Shown piece by piece: positions 57,601 to 64,000 of a stretch of 64,000 nucleotides of DNA; the stretch's first letter is position 1, and each line of letters opens with the position of its first letter. Under the pieces are notes generated by a model. That model searched no databases and was not told where the DNA came from. It worked only from the letters and a program-made list of their open reading frames with translations. A program made the position numbers and the translations under genes. The DNA is from Apus apus (Eukaryota; Chordata; Aves; Apodiformes; Apodidae). The stretch spans positions 35,085,501-35,149,500 of the forward strand of contig NC_067287.1 in assembly GCF_020740795.1 (NCBI RefSeq), written 5' to 3'.

Positions 57601-60360
57601 TTGCAAATAGCAATAGTAATGCTTATGTGCTGCATTTATTGTTAAAAGAACAGTTTTATCTTACTACCCCAGGGTTTTCCTCCCCTTCGAAGTGGAAAAT
57701 ATTTTGTCTGATATTATATTTCAAAAGAAAGAGGATTTAGGGAGACTTTTTTCTTTTATCAGTCTGAATATGACAAAACCTGGAGCATTCTTTGTGCTAC
57801 CAGTATATAATTCCTGCTGTTAAAGAGGAATGCTGTCTGGAAATGCTTCAGACAGTAGCCTACCATTTTTTAATCTGGTAGTATACTATAGAGTCTATTT
57901 ATGTTAAGTTGGATTAGCTAGGATCACTGGAATTGAAAATTCTATTTTCTCCTAATGAACTGGACATAGAAAGCTATAAAAGATTAAGTTATTTAGTAGG
58001 AAATCTAGTTTGCATTTTCCTTCATCTCTGGAGATGAGTGAAATGTGAGGTCTAATCTAATTTTCAGACAGTATTCTCAAAACTAGTGGGCTTTTTTGTG
58101 TAGCCTTTATTATGATCACTCCAAGTATTTCAAAATGTCTTTTTATTCTCTTGCTCTGATTTTTCTTTGCTAGTGGGTTCATTTTCATTTTCTTATGAGA
58201 AGATACGTTCTGCTTCAGAAAATACTGCTGGTTGTAAAAATTAAACTTCAAGAAATTTCATTGAATGGGTCATAATTTTGGGACTTATTAAGATACCTGA
58301 AACAGAACTCACAGAATAGTTTGGGTTGGAAGGGACCATTAAAGGTCATCTAGTCCAACCCTCCTGCAATGAGCAGGGACATCTTCAACTAGATCAGGTT
58401 GCTCAGAGCCCTGTCCGACCTGACCCCAAATATTTCCAGGGATGGGGCACCTACCACGACTCTGGGCAACCTGTGCCAGTTTTTCACCAACCTCATTGTA
58501 AACAATTTCATATATGTAGTTTCAAACTACCCTCTTCTAGTTTAAAACCATTACCCCTTGTCCTATTGCTACAGATTCTGCAAAAAAAGGTTGTTCCCAT
58601 CTTATAGGCCCCCTTCAGGTACTGGAACGCTGCCACAAGGTCTCCTTGGAGTCTCTTCTTCAGGCTGAACAACCCCAATTCTATTCCTGTCCTCACAGCA
58701 GAGTAGCTCCAGTCCTCTTATCATTTTTATCACTCTCCTCTGGACCTGCTCCAACAGGTCCATGTCTTTCCTCTTTTGAGGACTCCAGAACTGAGCACTG
58801 TGCTCCAGGTGGAGTTTACTGACAGCAGAGGGGGCGAGTTGCCTCCCTTGACCTGGTAGCTATGCTGCTTTTGGTGCAGTCCAGGATGTTGTTGGCTTTC
58901 TGGACTGCCAGCACATACTGCCAGCTCATGTCCAGCTTTTCATCTACCAGTATCCCCAAGTCCATTTATGCAGGGCTGCTCTCAACCCCTTTATCCCTCA
59001 GCCTGTGTTGATACCAGGATTTGTCCCGACCTATGTGCAAGACCTTGCACTTGGCCTTGTTTGAACCTCATGAGTTTCACACAGGCCCAGTTTTCAAGCT
59101 TGTCCACCTCCCTCTGGATGGTAACTTATCCCTTCTATCAGGAGTCTTTGTACTCTTTCTTTTCTCTATAATAAGCATGACTCCTTTATGTAGAATTTGG
59201 CAAATTGGTCCTGGGACCAATCAGCTTCTCAGGTAGGAGGAGAATAACTATTTATAGTGTTACCTAGAGAAACAGTTCTGTCTCATCATCCCTTTAAATC
59301 TTTAATCTCCCTATCATCTTTCCTAAGTAAAGAATTTCCCAACATGGAGTCTTCTTCAAAGGGTCAAGGCAACAATCTGATGTTGGTCAGCATGAAATCT
59401 AAAAGTATGAGATCTAGGGAAGTGTAGTCTAAGGGAAACCTCCAAAAGACTCTTCCCCTTTATTGCTTTCAATTTGCAGCACATTGCAAATTCTGAGCTA
59501 ATATGTAACAGTGAGTGGAAATAACCTGAAATGTTTCCATCTGCCGCTTTCCAGCTCATGGTCTCTATCCATGATTGTTGTACAATACAAATGAAAAGAG
59601 AATAAAGTGCCAAATCCCACCCTCCCTTTTTTAAAAAACAAACAAACAAAACACTGTTTAGTTTTGTTTCTGCTTTTAAAGACAAGCCATGCTCATCTCA
59701 AAACACATGACCAAAGGGTCATCAGGTGGTTGCAAAAATTTGAAAAGGAATTTGAAGGAAAGTGGCAAAATAAGATTTGGCTTTAGTGCGGCTCTTTGGG
59801 AAAATGCTGCATTTCAAGTTTCAGTAACCCTTTCCTGTCCTCATGCACCTACTCTGGTGTTTGTTTTGGGTTTGGTTTGTTGGTTCTTTTTGGGGGGTGG
59901 GGTTGTTTTCTTTCTTTTAAATTTAGCTTTACCAAAAAGGGCAGAGTGATACTGATGTGGTATAAAGTTTGGAGGACCACACTCTAAAATACTTCTGAAA
60001 CCACCAGGCTTCACTCTTAAGCCATGCACCATGCCTGACACCCCTCCAGCTACTAAAACAATCAAAAGCTCAGGCAGGTCAGCGAATCCGTTGGCTGAGG
60101 TTATTCATTCATTTCACTGCAGTCCCCAAACCGGAGCCAACCACACACAAGGCTTCACTGCAGGTCTCAGGCAGGACTCTGCAGGTTTTCCCCTTGGGGA
60201 GCACTTGGGGCCCACGATCAGCACACGTTCATCCCTTTACCTTGATGCTCTTGAGGTCAATTGCAGGTTCTTTGGGTTTGGCTGGTGCTGGTGCAGGTGC
60301 TGGAGCGGGTGCTGGTGCGGGTGCTGCTGCTGGTTTCTTTACATCCTTCTTTGGTGCCAT
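41268..60360 (-). CDS. MYL1: MYL1, myosin light chain 1f (alkali/essential light chain, fast skeletal), long isoform
   Basis: Essential light chain that stabilises the lever arm of fast skeletal myosin II. Coding exons: 60360-60241, 47597-47570, 44397-44254, 42572-42399, 41896-41819, 41296-41268. All phases close, giving 190 residues; vertebrate MLC1f is about 190-194. Residues 1-9 (MAPKKDVKK) and the Ala-Pro repeat at about 11-27 form the actin-contacting N-terminal extension unique to MLC1. The rest is the EF-hand fold, with [54 protein letters not shown] and INYEAFVKHI. The EF loops lack full calcium ligand sets, as expected for essential light chains. Paralogues MYL3, MYL4 and MYL6 are excluded by the N-terminus and by the MLC3 alternative promoter. 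Expression should be restricted to fast muscle. Confidence 0.97.
41819..41896 (-). CDS. MYL1: MYL1 exon 7 (shared)
   Basis: 78 bases encoding [25 protein letters not shown] with split codons at both ends. Fourth EF-hand region. Acceptor CTCTCCAG, donor GTAGGT. Confidence 0.95.
42399..42572 (-). CDS. MYL1: MYL1 exon 6 (shared)
   Basis: 174 bases, [10 protein letters not shown] to RHVLATL, with split codons at both ends. Covers the end of the second and the third EF-hand. Acceptor TTTCCAG, donor GTAAGG. Confidence 0.96.
43449..43508 (+). mobile_element. CR1 LINE 3' end fragment
   Basis: Contains AGGTTGGACTTGATGATCTC and AGAGGTCTTTTCCAGC, ending in ATGATTCTGTAATG. Plus orientation, in a MYL1 intron. 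Confidence 0.85.
44254..44397 (-). CDS. MYL1: MYL1 exon 5 (first shared exon)
   Basis: 144 bases, [10 protein letters not shown] to LGNPSKE, with split Asp and Glu codons at its ends. First EF-hand ([11 protein letters not shown]). Acceptor CCTTGCAG, donor GTAAGT. Both isoforms join here in the same phase. Confidence 0.96.
44398..47569 (-). other. MYL1: MYL1 intron between exons 4 and 5
   Basis: About 3.2 kb without recognisable coding or repeat content. Only short chance frames are present. Confidence 0.65.
47570..47597 (-). CDS. MYL1: MYL1 exon 4 (MLC1f-specific)
   Basis: 28-base exon encoding IEFSKEQQD plus the first base of the next Asp. Starts in phase 0 after a TCTAACAG acceptor. Donor GTAAGT. 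Confidence 0.94.
47845..47869 (-). CDS. MYL1: MYL1 exon 3 (MLC3f-specific)
   Basis: 25-base exon encoding SFTPDQIN plus the first base of Asp. Starts in phase 0 after an AACTGCAG acceptor. Donor GTAAGT. It lies 247 bases upstream of exon 4. Confidence 0.92.
48647..48735 (-). CDS. MYL1: MYL1 exon 2 (MLC3f first exon: 5'UTR plus a single Met codon)
   Basis: The ATG at 48649-48647 (context AGCCATGG) is followed directly by a GTGGGT donor, so this exon supplies only the initiator Met. It joins exon 3 in phase 0. The 5' end is estimated from a TATA-like GATAAATAAGG (complement of 48741-48751); the real start is probably within 48700-48725. The arrangement agrees with chicken and rodent MYL1, where MLC3 exon 2 carries the leader. 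Confidence 0.82.
48741..48751 (-). promoter_or_regulatory. MYL1: TATA-like element of the MLC3f promoter
   Basis: The minus strand reads GATAAATAAGG, about 95 bases upstream of the MLC3f initiator codon. This spacing leaves a leader of about 65-75 bases. Confidence 0.6.
48880..48889. promoter_or_regulatory. MYL1: MEF2 consensus site upstream of the MLC3f promoter
   Basis: CTATTTTTAG is a perfect match to the MEF2 consensus YTA(A/T)4TAR. It lies about 130 bases upstream of the TATA-like element in the minus-strand sense. MEF2 drives many fast-muscle promoters, including MYL1. Confidence 0.65.
49364..49910 (-). mobile_element. CR1 LINE fragment
   Basis: Opens with ATAGGACCATAAGATG and GGGCTGGAAGGGACATTAAA, then has the CR1 blocks CCATTACCCCTTGTCCTGTC, CTTCTCCAGGCTGAACAGCC and TTCTGGACCTGCTCCAACAG. 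About 550 bases of the CR1 3' part, reverse oriented. Confidence 0.93.
53221..53390 (+). mobile_element. CR1 LINE 3' fragment
   Basis: Contains CACTGGAACAGGCTTCCTAG, GGCCAGGCAGTTGGACTAGA and CTCCTTTCCAACCGAAATAG, the 3' part of CR1 in plus orientation. Confidence 0.85.
54189..54929 (+). other. Unassigned 246-codon open reading frame
   Basis: Uninterrupted frame on the strand opposite MYL1, inside its intron 1. The product would begin [19 protein letters not shown], which looks like a signal peptide or membrane anchor, and is Cys/Ser/Leu-rich. A direct repeat of GGGATGTCTTGGT (54252-54264 and 54270-54282) gives a GMSW repeat. I recognise no domain. The product could be chance translation of a relatively GC-rich segment, a decayed retrocopy, or an unannotated transcript. 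No promoter, splice site or poly(A) signal clearly supports expression. Confidence 0.2.
58308..59145 (-). mobile_element. CR1 LINE fragment, longest in the window
   Basis: Opens with CACAGAATAGTTTGGGTTGG and GGTCATCTAGTCCAACCCTC. Continues through CCATTACCCCTTGTCCTATT, CCTCTGGACCTGCTCCAACA, TCCAGGATGTTGTTGGCTTT and CCCAAGTCCATTTATGCAGG. About 840 bases, reverse oriented, including the 3' end of the CR1 coding part and its 3'UTR. It is 5' truncated and not a functional element. Confidence 0.95.
60241..60360 (-). CDS. MYL1: MYL1 exon 1 (MLC1f-specific, Ala-Pro N-terminal arm)
   Basis: 120 bases encoding exactly 40 residues: [10 protein letters not shown], an Ala-Pro run to about residue 27, then [13 protein letters not shown]. 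Ends in phase 0 at a GTAAAG donor. Start context ACACAATGG. This exon supplies the actin-binding arm. Confidence 0.96.
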
Positions 60361-60620
60361 TGTGTGTTGCTTAAACTTGAAAGTAAAGCTGCCCTCCCCC
60401 CAAAAAAAAACTTTTAAAACCCCCCAAAGCCTTAAAAGTTATTCCCAGGAGAGGAGCAGTGGTCAGAATGAGCTACAGCCTGTGCCCTGGAGGTGGACCT
60501 GCTGTGCTAAACTCTATAAGGGCATATATATATTTCACTTAGTGCCTTGTACAGTCCTGACACATGCAGCTGGATTGGACAGCTTGCTAATCAAGGGGGA
60601 TGTCATTCCAGCTCGAGCTA
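60361..60620 (-). promoter_or_regulatory. MYL1: MLC1f promoter and 5'UTR
   Basis: In the minus-strand sense, upstream of the ATG there is a CTTATAGAG (60513-60521) and an ATATATATA (60523-60532), either of which could be the TATA element. Next come adjacent E-boxes CAGCTG (60567-60572) and CACATG (60561-60566), a CCAAT box (complement of 60574-60578), and a CArG-like CCATTTATAG near 60617-60626. E-box plus CArG composition fits a skeletal-muscle promoter. The exact start site is not resolved. Confidence 0.55.
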
Positions 60621-60626
60621 TAAATG

Positions 60627-63600
60627 GAATGTGAGAGTTCAGGGCTTCATAAGATCAGGAGACTTCAGTGGCTTTCCTCCCCCCTTCTTTAGAAACCCCA
60701 ATTATCTTCCCTGTAATTTTTATATTATGCATGTAAAGGAGAGGGGAATATCACAAATCCAGCTTCAGATCAGCCATTGCCATTTGAGCATGGATTGAAC
60801 AGTCCTTTTTCTCATCAGAATTTGTTCTGCTTAAGTAATAAAATCTCCTTTCTTTCCCTCCCCTTTCCCCCCATGCCTGTGTAGTGCTCCAAAAGGATTT
60901 GGTTTCAAGTAGCAATTTTGACTTTCATGGCTGGGAAGATCATCAATTTCCAACCTCGTTTGCCTCTCTCCACACAGCCCTTCACTCCTTCTTTGCCTCC
61001 TTCTTTTACAAGGAAGTGTTGATCAAGTGAAGGCTTTGGGTGTTTAAAAATAAAGCAGACAGATATGGAAAACACTGCAGTACCTTCAGCCAAGGCATCC
61101 CTACCAGACCCTGAGTGTCTTTCAGCTGTTCTTAGTGTTCCTTTCTGTCATGTTAAGGCTGTTTTTAAAATTCACAATTGCTTCCTTTAACATTTTTCTG
61201 TGATCTTCTTTTTCCTTCCCTGGGGATAAACTGTGTCATGATAGAATGGAGATCAGGTAGCAGTTTTGTTGCCACACAAAAGGTTTCCTTTTGTAATGTA
61301 TTTATGATTGGAAACTCATCATCAGACAAAGGAAGCTCTCTTTTTCTTACCTTGTTTGCCTTTCCATCTTGTGTCTCTAGTTTATCTTTTCACTCAGTCT
61401 CCTGGTGGACCTCCCTGCTCCCCATGTTCTTCAGGAGACAGTTTTCAGGAGCAATCAGCTTATCTCATCAGTAGACTTTTTCTAGCACAGCAAAACAGCT
61501 TCTCTTTCAAACCCAGTGGTTCCACCAGGTCCATATGATTGAGATTTTTTGCAGAAAATCCAGTACCCATGGTTTTGTTCCTCTTTTTCAGCAATCTCCT
61601 TCCATTTACTGTCCAGGCTCCCCCAGTTCTGTGCCAGTAACTGCAAGGCTTCTGATGGGGACTTTATCTGTCTCATGAGGTGTACTGTGGAGTGTTTTGT
61701 AATTAGAAATTTAGAGTCTGAAGGCCTGGAGAGACAATTTGCACCTAAAATCTGGCAGGATATCCAAGCACTTGCATTTCAGATGTGTGTGTTTAAGGAA
61801 GGTGAACGGAGATTGAGAGTGGCTAAAGGTGGTTTTTATGTAAGAAAACCTGTGCTCAGAGTGCTTTTGCTACAGCCCATGACCTTGAACAAGAAAGTTT
61901 TGGAAGAGAAGTAATCTCTTCTGAATCAATAGATCTATACTGATGCATACAATTTGAAGCCTTGGTTCAGTCTCTGCTTTAGAGAACACAGATCAGGAGA
62001 GATTTTATTTCCTTCTGCCTTTAGTTCTGTGAATGCTTTGGGGCAAAGAGCCTGTGATTTATGAGCTCTGCTGGCTGTCTTCAAGGTGTCTGATGGAGGG
62101 ATCCCTTTTTTGCTGGTCTGCCTGGGAAGATGATGGTGGGGCCTCTTAAGGACTGCAGGTCAGCAGAAGCCTGTCAGCTGTCATCCCCAAGGGGCCTGAT
62201 GAGAACGTAACCAGTGATGCTGGTGTTTTCCATCACAAACCAAACTTTGGCAAAATACACCAGGGGCAGTGCATCCTGGAGGTGTAACTTGGGTGAAAAC
62301 AGCTTAAAATAATTTTTATCCTTTTCTACATCTATGAGAATTTTTCAGTAATTGCAAGAAAGAACCAATGATGAGCTAATCCTTTCTACAGTCTCCTGAG
62401 GTTTGCAACAAAATAAGCCTGAAAGCCACCATCAAATACAACCTAAAAGCAAGACAGGCTTTCAAAAATGAAGCGTGAGCTTGGAGCTGGCTCTGCACAG
62501 TGCGGCATAAGCCTGCAAATGTGCCTGGACATGCTTCATGCTGCTAGAAGAGGTGGTGTTGTGAGGAGCTGCTGTAAAAAAAAGTATATTGATCAGGTGA
62601 AAAAATAAACAGGTGTGAAAGAGGAGGAGTATGGCAGGTCTTTATTTCAATTGCTGGCTTAAAGTTTTGGATCCCACCAGTTTTCTGGACTTGGGACAGG
62701 ACACCATGGCTTTATCTGTCTGGCAAGCTTGGATTTGTCCCAAGACACCCCTGGGAATGTGTTTGGCCTGTTCTTAAGGAGTAAAGTTGTTCCAGATGAT
62801 GTAGAGGAGATGTGTCCTTGTGCTGTTACACGAGAGCTGCTGTTTGCAGGTTGCTGGTGATGTTGTACCACCTTGCCCTGGGCTGCAGAGATGGTTCCAG
62901 GGGCTCCAGCAGGAAGCTTCCTCTTCCACATCTAGTAGCAGCTAAAAGGAGCAGGAATACTGGAACAAGCCCCCAGCCTCTCCCTCATGCTTGCTGGGAC
63001 TTGCAGGGATTCACTTCTAAAGGAAAGCAGCAGCAGCTGGGGAATGTGAATGATCCCTGGCATCTGCTTCTCTGGGTGCGCAGCTCCTGGGACGTGCACG
63101 GATGCCTCTCACCTGCAGGAGAAGCCATGTCAAGGGGAGGCATAACGAGCTGTGACAAAGCTTCAGATTTCAGAGCTCCAGAAAATCCCGTAGTGGGAAA
63201 GCTGTTGGTTGAAAACCATGCCCTGTTAGTCCTGCCCACTGAAACAGGACAGCTGCTTGGGGCTTGCCTGGTTTTTACAAACAGTTGAACTGATGAGGAT
63301 GCAGTTCTGGCTGACAGGAAATGTTTTATGCATTCAGGCTGCATTTAGTGGAATTTCTGTAAGGGAAGGGTGTTTTCTGTCTAGACCACTGACCTGATTC
63401 ATTTTGGAGCTTCTGAAGAGGAGCGTGTTCCTTTCTTCAGGCTGAAGTGACAGAGTGGTGGCATGATTGCAGCACCAGAATTGAAGTGGGAGTTCCAATG
63501 CTGGGTTGGGCTACCTGTGCAGTTACTATGAAGTCTCTGCCTTTCTGGTCTAGTTTCAACAGGATGGCTCTGTCTTGGATTTCTTATAGCCCAGGGAGGC

Positions 63601-64000
63601 AATGGTTTAAATCCATGCAGTGGAGCAGGCAACTAGATCTTGCATATTTCAGGGGAGTGTGCAAGCCATGGAGCTGTTGGATGAAAGGGTAGCCACTGCT
63701 GCTTCTGCTGTTTCACAATGAACTTCCTGTGAGACTTGAGCCTTTTTGTGTCTAAAATGACTGAAAATGCAATTAACTTCCCATTTTGTCACTAACTTAA
63801 ACCTAGGGTAATTGTCTTTTCATTATCCACCTGGGCACTTATTTTCCTTTTGCACGTCTGATAATGTCCACCAAGACACATGTGCTGTAATGACTGCCCA
63901 AGAGACATTTCTACTAGTTGCTCTGTATTTGCAGTGTTGTGCAGGGCTCAGAAGGTGTAAAGCATGCTTCTTTGAGGGTACATTTGCTCAGAGCTTAGAC
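60627..64000. other. Intergenic DNA upstream of MYL1
   Basis: No coding exon recognised on either strand. By synteny LANCL1 would be the next gene to the right, but I see none of its sequence here. The frames present are short and unlike known families, and no clear CR1 copy is seen. Confidence 0.6.

Larger units (their letters stand above)
48890..60240 (-). other. MYL1: MYL1 intron 1
   Basis: About 11 kb separating the MLC1f promoter from the MLC3f promoter. It holds three CR1 fragments (49364-49910, 53221-53390, 58308-59145), a short AT dinucleotide run near 54100, and a 246-codon plus-strand open frame at 54189-54929 that I cannot assign. No MYL1 exon is recognised in it. Confidence 0.7.

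Noticed and set aside
60031-60634. Two plus-strand frames of 128 and 146 codons with Gly/Ala or Cys/Trp repeats
   Set aside because: They are antisense shadows of the Ala-Pro repeat in MYL1 exon 1.
60627-64000. Search for LANCL1 exons, expected next by synteny
   Set aside because: No frame resembles the LanC-like protein C-terminus. The gene probably lies further right.
1-64000. CRISPR arrays, operons, phage or defence systems, tRNA or rRNA genes
   Set aside because: The sequence is vertebrate nuclear DNA with intron-bearing genes. No spaced direct repeats, bacterial gene layout or structured RNA gene was seen.

Overview
The window looks like nuclear DNA from a bird. It has large AT-rich introns, short phased exons with consensus splice sites, CpG-island promoters, and scattered fragments of CR1 LINEs, the dominant avian/reptilian retrotransposon. 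The gene order KANSL1L – ACADL – MYL1, all on the minus strand, is the order known from human 2q34. The species cannot be named from the sequence.

Layout from right to left, in the direction of transcription. (1) About 60.6-64.0 kb is intergenic DNA upstream of MYL1. (2) MYL1, the fast skeletal essential myosin light chain, runs from about 60.5 to 40.16 kb. All coding exons were resolved at base level. Exon 1 (60241-60360) starts the long MLC1f isoform. An internal promoter near 48.75 kb starts the short MLC3f isoform from an exon that contributes only the ATG. The isoforms use exon 4 or exon 3 respectively, then share five exons. Deduced lengths are 190 aa (MLC1f) and 150 aa (MLC3f). (3) About 28.2-40.16 kb is intergenic with CR1 debris. 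(4) ACADL, mitochondrial long-chain acyl-CoA dehydrogenase, runs from 27554 to about 11270. All eleven coding exons were resolved and every junction phase closes, giving a 431-residue precursor. (5) A dense CpG island at about 10.2-11.15 kb lies only a few hundred bases beyond the ACADL poly(A) signal and is the likely KANSL1L promoter. (6) KANSL1L: its large first coding exon (2862-3943) encodes the N-terminal 360 residues of this KANSL1 paralogue. The rest of the gene lies beyond the left edge.

The genes are not a pathway unit. ACADL serves fatty-acid beta-oxidation, MYL1 fast-muscle contraction, and KANSL1L is a nuclear chromatin-regulator-like protein. No CRISPR array, operon, tRNA, rRNA or exotic system was found. 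The points most worth a second look are the frame logic of the MYL1 alternative exons and its one-codon exon, the very short ACADL-KANSL1L spacing, the G-rich 12-bp tandem repeat against the ACADL exon 1 donor, a YY1-like motif over the ACADL start codon, a T20 tract in the ACADL exon 4 acceptor, and an unexplained 246-codon open frame in MYL1 intron 1.
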